DNA from: a virus
Reading direction: 5' to 3' (one strand)
DNA: 64,000 nt
IMG/VR virus record: IMGVR_UViG_3300043607_000009
Coordinates: 1 to 64,000 of that record
In this document: one piece after another, positions 56,959-63,977 of the stretch
Layout of the letters: the number at the start of each line of letters is the position of its first letter
How positions within the stretch are numbered: position 1 is the first letter of the stretch
The notes under the pieces: model-generated
Seen by the model: only the letters and a program-made list of their open reading frames with translations
The model's database searches: none
Told to the model about the DNA's origin: nothing
Program-made: the position numbers and the translations under genes

Positions 56959-57310
56959 ACCGATTTCTCCACATTATGAGCACTCCTTCAGCGCTCTCCC
57001 TTGTAAGGATATATCAATAACCTCTGCCGCAACTGCCGATTTAACCCTTCCAAGCATCTCGAGCGAACGTCCGGCCTAGACGTTCACGACGGGGTGAACG
57101 CTGCGAACGCCGGGGTGGTAGATCCCTTGTAAGGATCTACCCCCGCCGCCGACGTTCGGTAGCAGCGCTACACACACTCCCCGTCGCGAAGCGTCTACGG
57201 CTTGCGCCTCTGGGCCGCCGCCGGACGTACGTTCGCATCTCGATTGAATGCCGAACGCTCCCCGAACGTTGCGTTCGAAACGTTCGCACAACGTTCACGC
57301 GGCGTTCGCT
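56959..57310. repeat. GAACG-repeat region, possible replication origin
   Basis: This 336-nt gene-free gap and the adjacent end of the primase gene hold twelve copies of GAACG/CGTTC between 57064 and 57308, several as AACGTTCG or CGAACGTT dyads, clustered near 57252-57308. By chance fewer than one would be expected in this length. CCCTTGTAAGGAT occurs twice (57000-57012, 57125-57137), the second inside a perfect hairpin GGTAGATCC/GGATCTACC that may end transcription of the primase gene. Iterons beside a primase/helicase gene suggest an origin. Confidence 0.6.
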
Positions 57311-59136
57311 CTGCGCACGGTCGATTTGCGCGCCTCGGAGGGCCTTACAGGGGGTACACGCTTCGCAATCACCTTGCCTTCAGGCGTCAGTGACACGCGG
57401 CCTTTGCGAGCGAGCGACACGAGTGCTTGATTCACGCGCTGGCGCAACATCTTCAACTTCACGCACCGATCGCGGATCTCCGAGCGCGACTTGCCCGAGA
57501 GCTTCAAGCACACGTCGTACACCTTCTGCTCGTTCGCGCCGAGCGGGGCAGATTTCGCGGCATCGTTGCGCGCCACATCGGCCGGCTTCGGCACTTCATC
57601 GAGCACCACCGACCACACGGTCTTGCCTTCACGGCGGGTGCGCGTGGCGACGCGCTTCAACTTGAAGTATTTCGGCGCGCAGAGCTCACCATCCTTCTGC
57701 TTCGTGTTCTCCAAACACCGCACGGTCTGCATCGACGGCGCCGCGCCTTCGGGCACGTCCACCGACAACACGAATTCCGTATCCACTGCCTGCACCCATG
57801 CGGACGAACCACGGCCGCGCTTCGCATCCATGTGCCCGGTGTGATGCAGCACCAACCGCGCGATGCCGCCGCACTGCTCGGCCAACGCGCCGAAGAAGGC
57901 ATAGAGATCGCCCGAGGCATTTTCGTCCGCGTCGCGCCCCAAGTAACGCGAGAACGTGTCCACGATGATCAGCGCGGGCAACCCGCCGTAGCGTTCCTCG
58001 AATTCGTCGAGCGCTTCACCGATCTCGGGGCCGCCCATATCGAACGCCTGCGGCAGCACGGCGAACGGCACGCCAGTCGTCTTGATCCCGCGGGCGAGCG
58101 CGAGCGCTTGGAAGCGTCGCCGAATACCTCCGGCGCCCTCACCACAGAGGTAGAGCACTGGACCCGCATGCGTCTTGTGCCCGAAGAACCTTCGCCCCAC
58201 CGACACCGAGAGGCCGAGCTCGAGCACGAGCAGCGACTTTGCGGCGCCGGCCGGTCCAATCACCGAGGCTTCCGTGTCCTGCTCGAGCAAACCCTCCACC
58301 AACTGCGCGGGGAGCTCTTGCCGCTCGAAGAGGAGCTCGGCCGGGAGCAGCATGCCGTCGATCGACTTCGTGCGCGCGCGCTGCTCGCGTGGCGCGTGCT
58401 CTTCGTCGTAATACTTGCGCACCGACTTGAGCACGGTCTTCTCGAGCTCCTCCTCATCGAACGGCGGCCGGCAGCGGTCGCCCTCGTAGCGGAGCTTCTT
58501 CTCGATCTTCTTCCACGACCAATGCTGCGACACCCACGCGCCACCCATGCGGATGAGCCGATCGGAGCGCTCGCCCTCTTCGGGGTGCGCCTCGTCGAAG
58601 CGCACGCGCCGCTTCTCACTCGCCGCACGCAGTGCACGGGGAACCGGCCCGTACGGACCGAGCGCGGGGGTATCACCGTAGAAGACGACGTAGCCGCCCT
58701 CGCCACGCACGTCCACACCGGGCGCGATCATGGACGCCGAATTAGCGATCGGCCGGCTCTTGCCGTCGGCTTTGGGTGCGCGGTAGTAAAGATGCTTGCC
58801 GCCGCTAGGCGTGTCGATCTCGTACGGTGAGCCGAGGGCATCGCCTTGCGCGCGCTGCGCGTCGTACCATGCGCCGCCTCCGTGCCGCGGATCGACATCA
58901 ATCACGACCAAGCCGGACTCGCCCGTCGCAACACCTATTCTCGCATCTGGGAACTTGTCGAAGACACGAGCGACGACTGCTACGTCGTCGGATGCGGACC
59001 ATCGGGCATCGGAGAATTGCCCCCGTTCGGTGACGGGCTTCTTGCTTTTTGAATTGACCGGGAAAACCCACAGCCCTTGCTTGGCGAGCGCAATGGCCCT
59101 TGCACGCGCCGAAGCGCGTGTGTCGGATGACCCCAC
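57295..59136 (-). CDS. Primase-polymerase / RepA-type helicase
   Basis: Residues ~10-190 are a bifunctional primase-polymerase (PF09250-like): VVIDVDPRHGG (DxD), TPSGGKHLYYRAPK, MIAPGVDVRGEGGYVV. Residues ~270-530 are an AAA_25/RepA-type hexameric helicase: Walker A VIGPAGAAKSLL, ALIIVDTFSRYLG (Walker B), LVLHHTGHMDAKRGRGSSAW. A winged-helix-like tail follows (SEIRDRCVKLKMLRQRVNQA). It primes and unwinds DNA for the family A polymerase. The start is GTG 59136. Confidence 0.88.
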   Translation of the reverse strand: MGSSDTRASARARAIALAKQGLWVFPVNSKSKKPVTERGQFSDARWSASDDVAVVARVFDKFPDARIGVATGESGLVVIDVDPRHGGGAWYDAQRAQGDALGSPYEIDTPSGGKHLYYRAPKADGKSRPIANSASMIAPGVDVRGEGGYVVFYGDTPALGPYGPVPRALRAASEKRRVRFDEAHPEEGERSDRLIRMGGAWVSQHWSWKKIEKKLRYEGDRCRPPFDEEELEKTVLKSVRKYYDEEHAPREQRARTKSIDGMLLPAELLFERQELPAQLVEGLLEQDTEASVIGPAGAAKSLLVLELGLSVSVGRRFFGHKTHAGPVLYLCGEGAGGIRRRFQALALARGIKTTGVPFAVLPQAFDMGGPEIGEALDEFEERYGGLPALIIVDTFSRYLGRDADENASGDLYAFFGALAEQCGGIARLVLHHTGHMDAKRGRGSSAWVQAVDTEFVLSVDVPEGAAPSMQTVRCLENTKQKDGELCAPKYFKLKRVATRTRREGKTVWSVVLDEVPKPADVARNDAAKSAPLGANEQKVYDVCLKLSGKSRSEIRDRCVKLKMLRQRVNQALVSLARKGRVSLTPEGKVIAKRVPPVRPSEARKSTVRRANAA

Positions 59137-59393
59137 GATTACTACCCCACGGGTCTTTTATCGAACGCGGATGGTCTCGCGAAGAACCCCCCACCGCAAG
59201 CGGCTAGGGGACAATTACTTCGAATTACTTCGTGAGAATTACACCGTTCACTCCACCGCCTCCGTTACGTCAAATCGAGAGCGATGATTGAAATAGCACT
59301 TGACTCCACCGGAGACGTGGAGTAATCTACATACACGGTCGAGATACGACCTGACTGGCGCCTCGCAGGAATACAGGGGCGACTGGAGACACC
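59137..59393. promoter_or_regulatory. Divergent control region with two ACTCCACCG operators
   Basis: The gap between the divergent primase-helicase gene (minus) and the first early gene (plus, 59394) holds ACTCCACCG at 59250-59258 and again at 59303-59311. Direct repeats of AATTACTTCG lie near 59213-59232. The second ACTCCACCG is half of a dyad inside the plus-strand promoter. One repressor could therefore control both directions. Confidence 0.55.
59300..59328 (+). promoter_or_regulatory. Early promoter with dyad operator
   Basis: TTGACT (59300-59305), 17-bp spacer, TAATCT (59323-59328). The dyad ACTCCAC (59303-59309)/GTGGAGT (59317-59323) fills the spacer and touches both hexamers, the usual arrangement for repression. 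It drives 59394 and the genes after it. Confidence 0.75.
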
Positions 59394-59771
59394 ATGACGA
59401 CGACGACCAAGACCCTCCGTTACGGCAAAGGCTACTCGGGCAAGCTCGGCAACAAGTGCTGGATTGCCGAAATTACCGGCACCGACGACAAATACGGTCT
59501 CAAGCGCGTATTTCTCGAACCTTCCACGGTCGAGCGCGAGCACTTCAATCGCTCGCGCACGATCGTCAATTTCTCGTATGAGCTGGGGACCAACGGCCTG
59601 TACGAGCTGAGCGAAGGAGGCGAGCGCCAGTTCGTCGGCATGTTCGCCGACGAGGACTCCGGTGCCGTCAAATGGATGCAGCTGTCTGACGCGCGCGTGA
59701 AAGCGTGGGCTGCGGCGCTCGACGAAGGCAAATCCGACAGTGAGGCTCGCGTTGCGAGCGAGGGGCTCTAG
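59394..59771 (+). CDS. Early hypothetical protein, 125 aa
   Basis: GGAG lies 8 nt before ATG 59394. The protein (TLRYGKGYSGKLGNKCWIAE, RVFLEPSTVEREHFNRS, NGLYELSEGGERQFV) is beta-rich with a helical end. It is the first gene behind the strong early promoter, a place often used by host-takeover proteins. No family is recognised. Confidence 0.65.
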   Translation: MTTTTKTLRYGKGYSGKLGNKCWIAEITGTDDKYGLKRVFLEPSTVEREHFNRSRTIVNFSYELGTNGLYELSEGGERQFVGMFADEDSGAVKWMQLSDARVKAWAAALDEGKSDSEARVASEGL

Positions 59772-59774
59772 TAC

Positions 59775-60065
59775 ATGACCAATCACCCGCGACGTTCCCG
59801 CGCACGCCTGGCTCGATACGGAGCCAGACTGCGCACCGTCGACGGCGAGCGTGTCGTCGAAATGGTTGACCCGAACGACAACGCACGCCGCCGCTACCAG
59901 TACCGCGCGACCGGCGGCGGCACGCTCGAAACACGCATTCTTCGTGCGGACGGATCGCCGATGCTCGAAGGGTCTGCGTGGGAGGCATACGCAGACAACG
60001 AGCTTGCGGCGCTGCGCGGCGTCCGCGGCACGTATCACCCGATACTTGATCCGCTCGGGCTCTGA
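59775..60065 (+). CDS. Early hypothetical protein, 96 aa
   Basis: ATG 59775 lies three bases after the preceding stop. The protein is very basic at the start (RRSRARLARYGARLRTVDGE) and has a WD/strand-like middle (RYQYRATGGGTLETRIL). It is the second early gene. The function is unknown. Confidence 0.6.
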   Translation: MTNHPRRSRARLARYGARLRTVDGERVVEMVDPNDNARRRYQYRATGGGTLETRILRADGSPMLEGSAWEAYADNELAALRGVRGTYHPILDPLGL

Positions 60066-60068
60066 AGC

Positions 60069-60758
60069 ATGAACGACGACATCAGCACGTTTCAGCTCAT
60101 GGAGCTGTTCCCGGACGAGATCGACGCGCGCGCGTACCTCGAAAAACGCCGATGGGGTGACGCGCCGTGGTGCCCGCGGTGCAGCGACGAACGGATCACG
60201 ACGCGCGGCGGAGATCGTGTCGGCTATTACCGCTGCGGCGCGTGCTCGCTCGAATTCACCGTGCGCAGCGGGACGCTGATGGACCGCAGCCATGTGCCGT
60301 TGGCCGGCTGGCTCGCGGCTCTGATGTATCGCGATCAGTCGATCTCTGACATGGCGCGCGCGCTCGACGTCACTCGCAACTCTGCTGCCAGGCTGCGCGA
60401 TGTGCTGACTGCCGCTCCCACGGCGCTCGACGCGGCCGTTGGCAAACTCGTCGAGACCGTGGCGACGCCGCGCGGGACGCCTGCCCCGCCGAAGCGCTAC
60501 CGTGTAATGCGCGATCCGGTGCTCAGCGTTTGGAGCGGCATGCTTTCGCGCTGTACGAATCCGCGCAGCTCCTCGTATCGCAACTACGGCGGCAGGGGGA
60601 TCACCGTCTGTAAGCGCTGGCGAGTGTTTGCGCATTTCCGCAGCGATATGAGTCCGCGACCGCCGGGTACGACGCTCGATCGCTACCCGAACAACGACGG
60701 TGACTACGAGCCGGGCAACTGCCGCTGGATCAGCGGTGGAAGTACCGCGGCGTGGTGA
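60069..60758 (+). CDS. IS1595-type zinc ribbon/HTH fused to an HNH endonuclease core
   Basis: Residues 1-130 match the amino half of an IS1595 transposase: ISTFQLMELFPDEIDARAYL, CPRC...CGAC zinc ribbon, TVRSGTLMDRSHVPLAGWLA, a helix-turn-helix. The same elements occur in the transposase at 62181. Instead of the DDE domain, residues ~150-225 are a phage HNH-like core (SVWSGMLSRCTNPRSSSYRN, YGGRGITVCKRW, LDRYPNNDGDYEPGNCRWIS). A tail in the next frame (60731-60847; KYRGVVTTPNGPLFVFEE) may be the remnant of a former carboxyl end. It may be a new targeting nuclease or an endonuclease that invaded a domesticated transposase. Confidence 0.7.
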   Translation: MNDDISTFQLMELFPDEIDARAYLEKRRWGDAPWCPRCSDERITTRGGDRVGYYRCGACSLEFTVRSGTLMDRSHVPLAGWLAALMYRDQSISDMARALDVTRNSAARLRDVLTAAPTALDAAVGKLVETVATPRGTPAPPKRYRVMRDPVLSVWSGMLSRCTNPRSSSYRNYGGRGITVCKRWRVFAHFRSDMSPRPPGTTLDRYPNNDGDYEPGNCRWISGGSTAAW

Positions 60759-60850
60759 CGACTCCGAACGGTCCGCTCTTTGTCTTCGAAGAGCCGGCCG
60801 ACGCGCAGTCGACGCTCCTCGTTCCCAGCCGCACCGCGCGAGCGTGACAC

Positions 60851-61111
60851 ATGCCGATGGCACACAACGGCCTCGCGAAGCTCGTTGAAGAGAGCGGCGA
60901 GCTCTCGCAAGTCGCGGGCAAGCTCCTTCAGTATCCGCACGGCGAGCACCCTGACGGCCAAGGCCCGTTGCTCCACCGCCTCGAGCTCGAGATGGGTGAC
61001 GTTCTCGCGGCGCTTCGCTTCGTCGCGCAGAAGCACCAGATCGACTCCTCGCGCGTGAACTTCTACGCCGCGTCGAAACTCGAACTATTCAACAAGTGGG
61101 ACAAAGAATGA
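60851..61111 (+). CDS. MazG-like nucleotide pyrophosphohydrolase
   Basis: The 86-residue protein has the MazG metal motif: KLVEESGELSQV (ExxE) and LELEMGDVLAALRFV (ExxD), with the four-helix pattern of MazG/HisE proteins. It would hydrolyse (d)NTPs or alarmones such as ppGpp. Its stop overlaps the ATG of the ThyX remnant. ATG 60857 is an alternative start. Confidence 0.75.
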   Translation: MPMAHNGLAKLVEESGELSQVAGKLLQYPHGEHPDGQGPLLHRLELEMGDVLAALRFVAQKHQIDSSRVNFYAASKLELFNKWDKE

Positions 61112-61310
61112 AAGCCGACTTGCTCGATCACGGTTACGTTCGCATGGTGTCGTACACGCAGCCGGTGCCAGAGGAAGGCGAGACAACGTTCACGCATGGA
61201 ATGCTCTATCGCCCCGCGAGATCCGTGTGTACGCCGAAGCGATGATCGACATGCTCGCGGCGGTCTGCCCGATTGCGGTTAGTGCGTTCAAAGAGCACAT
61301 GCCGCTATGA
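61108..61310 (+). pseudogene. thyX: ThyX (FAD-dependent thymidylate synthase) remnant
   Basis: ATG 61108 (KADLLDHGYVRMVSYTQPV) is like the start of ThyX. From 61215 a different frame encodes the ThyX carboxyl end (REIRVYAEAMIDMLAAVCPI, AVSAFKEH) up to the TGA at 61308-61310. The central ~150-200 residues, including the RHRxxSxNExSxRY-type motif, are absent and the frames do not match. The product cannot be functional unless the gap is an assembly fault. Confidence 0.7.
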
Positions 61311-61522
61311 CGACCGACGCGACACCGCCGCCACCCGTCGAGATCCTCTATCGCGATTGGCAGAACGCAGAGCAACCAATGGTGCAGATCCAACAAGTCG
61401 CGGGGCACTTGGACGTGAAGCAGTTCTTGGCCGTGCAACAGTGGATCAAGACCGCCTTCGTCGCCGGCTCCGGTCTCACGGCCGAGGCCATCAAGACCCA
61501 CGCCTTCGATCCGGGGGATTGA
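61307..61522 (+). CDS. Hypothetical protein, 71 aa
   Basis: ATG 61307 overlaps the stop of the ThyX remnant (ATGA), and its stop directly precedes the DUF1643 start. The helical middle (QVAGHLDVKQFLAVQQWIKT) is unassigned. Confidence 0.6.
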   Translation: MTTDATPPPPVEILYRDWQNAEQPMVQIQQVAGHLDVKQFLAVQQWIKTAFVAGSGLTAEAIKTHAFDPGD

Positions 61523-61649
61523 TGTTGCGCGTTGCGCTCTCCGTTCAAGACTTCGATACGACGGGCGCGACGCTCTCGGCATGTGGCCTCTATCGCTTCG
61601 CACTGTGGCGCCAAGTGCAGCACCCCGGCATCGGGGACGGCCATCGAAG
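61522..61649 (+). pseudogene. DUF1643 gene, 5' part, split by the IS element
   Basis: ATG 61522 encodes LRVALSVQDFDTTGATLSAC, GLYRFALWRQVQHPGIGDGH. Joining this to 63288 after removing the IS and one copy of CATCGAAG restores an unbroken frame (...GDGHRSMLFLMNNPSTADA). DUF1643 proteins are uncharacterised and common in phages and mobile DNA. The interruption makes the gene non-functional. Confidence 0.85.
61642..61649. repeat. Target site duplication, left copy
   Basis: CATCGAAG directly precedes the left inverted repeat and recurs at 63280-63287 directly after the right one. Eight bases is the size made by IS1595-family elements. Confidence 0.9.
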
Positions 61650-61673
61650 GGGAATTATATACATGAGTCCCTT
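61650..61673. repeat. IS left inverted repeat
   Basis: 24 bp, exactly complementary to 63256-63279. It begins GGGAATTATATACATGAG. Confidence 0.95.
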
Positions 61674-61700
61674 GACACGGCCGAGGGAGTCAAGTACATT
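61672..61700 (+). promoter_or_regulatory. Promoter at the left end of the IS
   Basis: TTGACA (61672-61677), 17-bp spacer, TACATT (61695-61700). CTTGAC/GTCAAG form a dyad across the -35 and spacer. It overlaps the inner edge of the inverted repeat, so transposase binding to the end could repress it. Confidence 0.7.
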
Positions 61701-61734
61701 GGAACCGTCGAAACCACCAACCCCGGAGACTCCA

Positions 61735-61926
61735 ATGAACAAAGTAGGCTTCACGATCTACGCCGCAACGCTCAAGGCTGATGGCATCCCCGACGTGCGG
61801 GCCACCGTCCCGGACGAGACGAGCGCGCGTCGCCTTGGCCGCCTACTGCTGGCTGACGGGTTCACGGACGTTCGGGTGCATACCTGGAACGATCGCGCCG
61901 AGGAATACAGTGAGCTGGTGCTGTGA
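61735..61926 (+). CDS. IS passenger protein, 63 aa
   Basis: CGGAG precedes ATG 61735. The protein (KVGFTIYAATLKADGIPDVR, SARRLGRLLLADGFTDVRV) is a small alpha/beta fold. Its stop overlaps the next start (TGATG). The function is unknown. Confidence 0.65.
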   Translation: MNKVGFTIYAATLKADGIPDVRATVPDETSARRLGRLLLADGFTDVRVHTWNDRAEEYSELVL

Positions 61927-62177
61927 TGCCGCGTCTTAGCTTCCACCAACTGCACACGCTTGTGCACTATGCCAAGTTCAACCATGGCCGTGGCGCCGAG
62001 CTTCGCAAAAGTCGTGGCACCACGATGTTCGCGCTGCGTGAAAAAGGGCTGATTGAGTTCGTCGATGCGCGCGGTACTTTCGTCCCAACCGCGCGCGGAG
62101 AGAAGGCGTTGGATGAGCACGGGTATGAAGCAAACGGCGAATGGCGCGGCTCCAATCAGCCGCGGAAGTACGGGTGA
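61926..62177 (+). CDS. IS passenger, winged-helix-like protein, 83 aa
   Basis: ATG 61926 overlaps the previous TGA. The pattern HQLHTLVHYAKFNHGRG, TTMFALREKGLIEFVDARG, FVPTARGEKALDEHG fits a small winged helix with a T..G...L wing. It may regulate the element. Confidence 0.65.
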   Translation: MPRLSFHQLHTLVHYAKFNHGRGAELRKSRGTTMFALREKGLIEFVDARGTFVPTARGEKALDEHGYEANGEWRGSNQPRKYG

Positions 62178-62180
62178 GCT

Positions 62181-63050
62181 ATGGAAGATCACGTCACCAT
62201 CAGCACGTTCCAACTGTTCCAGTTGTTCCCCGACCAGGAGTCCGCGCGCGACTACCTCGAAGCGCGCTTGTGGCCGAACGGCGCAACGTGCCCGGTCTGC
62301 GCCAAGGGCGACCGGATCACGACGCGCAAGGCTGTCGGCTTCTACCGTTGCAATCGCTGCAAAGAGGACTTCACCGTTCGCACTGGCACGATCTTCGAGC
62401 GGTCCAAGGTGCCGTTGCACAAGTGGCTCTATGCCATGTACCTGCTCGTGACGGCTCGCAAAGGCATCAGCAGCCTGCAACTGTCGAAGCAGATCGGCAT
62501 CACGCAGAAGTCCGCGTGGTTCGTGCTGCACCGGCTGCGCGAGGCGGTCGGCGGTGAAATGGACAAGCTGCGCGGCATCGTCGAGATCGACGAGACGTAC
62601 TTCGGCGGCAAGGAGGCGAACAAGCACAGCGGAAAAAAACTTCGGGCCGGGCGCGGCGCAGTCGGTAAGGCTGCGGTGCTCGGCCTGCGGGAGCGCGGTG
62701 GCCGCACTCGCGCCCTGCCGATCGAGAGCACCGACCGCGACACGCTGCACCGGGCGATCCACGCCAACGTCGAAGTCGGCTCGGTCATTCACAGCGACGA
62801 GGCTACGGCCTACGACGGCATCGGCGGGCTGTTCTTCGGTCACAGCATCGAGAGCGTTTTTGCCGTCATGAAGCGCGGCGTGCTCGGCGTCTACCACCAC
62901 ACGAGCAAGAAGCACCTTGGCCGATACGTCGATGAGTTCGCGTTCCGGCTGAACGAAGGCAACGTCAAGCAGCACACGCTGGCGCGCCTGGATGCGCTGG
63001 TAGACGCGACGGTCGGCAAGCGCCTCACCTACGCGGGGTTGATCTCGTGA
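62181..63050 (+). CDS. IS1595 family transposase, incomplete DDE domain
   Basis: The 289-residue protein has a zinc ribbon (CPVC...CNRC), a helix-turn-helix (LQLSKQIGITQKSAWFVLHR), and the ISXO2-like domain (VEIDETYFGGKE, HSDEATAYDG, IESVFAVMKRGVLGVYHHTS, YVDEFAFRLNEG). Family members have about 20 residues (NHS...GEYV...HTN) between the second Asp block and IES; here GHS runs straight into IES, so the third catalytic region is shortened. The gap is in frame. Activity is doubtful. Confidence 0.85.
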   Translation: MEDHVTISTFQLFQLFPDQESARDYLEARLWPNGATCPVCAKGDRITTRKAVGFYRCNRCKEDFTVRTGTIFERSKVPLHKWLYAMYLLVTARKGISSLQLSKQIGITQKSAWFVLHRLREAVGGEMDKLRGIVEIDETYFGGKEANKHSGKKLRAGRGAVGKAAVLGLRERGGRTRALPIESTDRDTLHRAIHANVEVGSVIHSDEATAYDGIGGLFFGHSIESVFAVMKRGVLGVYHHTSKKHLGRYVDEFAFRLNEGNVKQHTLARLDALVDATVGKRLTYAGLIS

Positions 63051-63250
63051 GAAGCCGAGACGAGATCGACTACGACAACCACGTTTCGGTTCCGAAGCAG
63101 TGCGGACCAGGCTGCGAGTTCTGCAAGCACGAACGCGAACAGGCGAAGGCACTCGACGCCATCGCAGACGTGGTGCTGCGCTACAAGCCGAAGCCAAAGA
63201 GCGAGGCCGGGAAGGCCCGCAAGCGGAAAGCCCGGAAGGCGCGCCGCTAA
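63047..63250 (+). CDS. IS passenger, basic Cys-containing protein, 67 aa
   Basis: GTG 63047 overlaps the transposase stop. The protein has CGPGCEFC, a helix (EREQAKALDAIADVVLRYKP) and a Lys/Arg-rich tail. It ends six bases before the right inverted repeat. Confidence 0.65.
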   Translation: MRSRDEIDYDNHVSVPKQCGPGCEFCKHEREQAKALDAIADVVLRYKPKPKSEAGKARKRKARKARR

Positions 63251-63255
63251 TGGCT

Positions 63256-63279
63256 AAGGGACTCATGTATATAATTCCC
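63256..63279. repeat. IS right inverted repeat
   Basis: 24 bp, the exact inverse complement of 61650-61673. Confidence 0.95.
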
Positions 63280-63714
63280 CATCGAAGCATGCTGTTCTTG
63301 ATGAACAACCCGAGCACCGCGGACGCGCGCGAAGATGACTCCACTATTCGGCGCGTGAAGGGCTTCGCGTGGGAGTGGGGCTTCCACCGCGTGTACGTCG
63401 GCAACACCAATCCGACGCGCGGCACCGATCCCAAAGCCGTGAAGCTCGCCGAGGAACCGTGGTTGTTCGAGAACGATCGCCAGCTACGCAGGCTCGCTGC
63501 GCGCGTGGAGACCATCATCGCTGCATGGGGCAACGATGCCGATCGAGAGCTCGCGAAGCGTGCATACCTCGTGGTTCGAGACATCAAGCCCGTGCACGTG
63601 CTCGGGCTCACCAAGCTCGGCGCTCCGAAGCATCCGCTATACTTAGCCGCCAACACCAAGCCGAAGGTATGGATACCCAAAGAGGAGCAACTTAGAAATG
63701 CCCGTTCCGTCTGA
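63280..63714 (+). pseudogene. DUF1643 gene, 3' part, with right target duplication
   Basis: CATCGAAG (63280-63287) is the right target duplication. The frame then continues MLFLMNNPSTADAREDDSTI, RRVKGFAWEWGFHRVYVGN, the signature of DUF1643, and ends at TGA 63712-63714. Read with 61522-61649 it rebuilds the whole gene. Confidence 0.85.
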
Positions 63715-63871
63715 ACTGCGCGCGAAGGTCTCGCGCCGCTATCGAAAGAACTCCCGTAAACGGGGACTTACCGAGGTTCGCGTGTGGGTGCCCGAGGGGC
63801 AAGAGCCCATCATCCGCGACCAGGCGGCCAAAATGCGCCGCGATTTCGAAGGAGCGCCCAACATTAAGTGA
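63698..63871 (+). CDS. Ribbon-helix-helix-like small protein, 57 aa
   Basis: ATG 63698 overlaps the end of DUF1643 by 17 nt. The pattern SRRYRKNSRKRGLTEVRVW, VPEGQEPIIRDQAAKMRRDF (basic start, strand, two helices) fits an Arc/MetJ-type ribbon-helix-helix protein, often an autorepressor. A promoter and a dyad follow it, upstream of the DUF932 gene, and could be its target. Confidence 0.6.
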   Translation: MPVPSELRAKVSRRYRKNSRKRGLTEVRVWVPEGQEPIIRDQAAKMRRDFEGAPNIK

Positions 63872-63879
63872 AATAGGGC

Positions 63880-63908
63880 TTGCATGTAGGAATGCGCGCA
63901 TTCATACT
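63880..63908 (+). promoter_or_regulatory. Promoter of the DUF932 gene
   Basis: TTGCAT (63880-63885), 17-bp spacer, CATACT (63903-63908). Directly downstream, ACGGGC AAG GCCCGT (63916-63930) is a 6-bp dyad that could be an operator or leader hairpin. GGAAGGAG precedes ATG 63976. Confidence 0.6.
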
Positions 63909-63977
63909 CTCTTCCACGGGCAAGGCCCGTAACGCGCGGGGACTGCGGAACGTCCTCACCGGAAGGAGTACGAAAAT

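Larger units (their letters stand above)
61650..63279 (+). mobile_element. IS1595-family element with passenger genes
   Basis: The 1,630-bp element is bounded by perfect 24-bp inverted repeats (61650-61673, 63256-63279; GGGAATTATATACATGAGTC and four more bases) and 8-bp CATCGAAG duplications. It carries a promoter, two small genes, a transposase with a partial DDE domain and a Cys-containing basic protein, all in one direction. It sits in DUF1643. Insertion sequences are rare in lytic phage genomes, so this is probably a recent, perhaps costly, insertion. Confidence 0.93.

Noticed and set aside
60731-60847. Out-of-frame tail after the zinc-ribbon/HNH chimera
   Set aside because: It reads KYRGVVTTPNGPLFVF in protein-like style but has no start of its own; it is recorded only as a possible remnant of the chimera's former end.
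59265-60863. 532-codon minus-strand open frame over the early genes
   Set aside because: It opposes genes with clear domains and promoters, and its Arg/Ala-rich composition is typical of antisense frames.
61758-63680. 640-codon open frame on the minus strand over the IS element
   Set aside because: It is the shadow of the transposase and DUF1643 and crosses both an IS end and the target duplication, so it cannot be an original gene.
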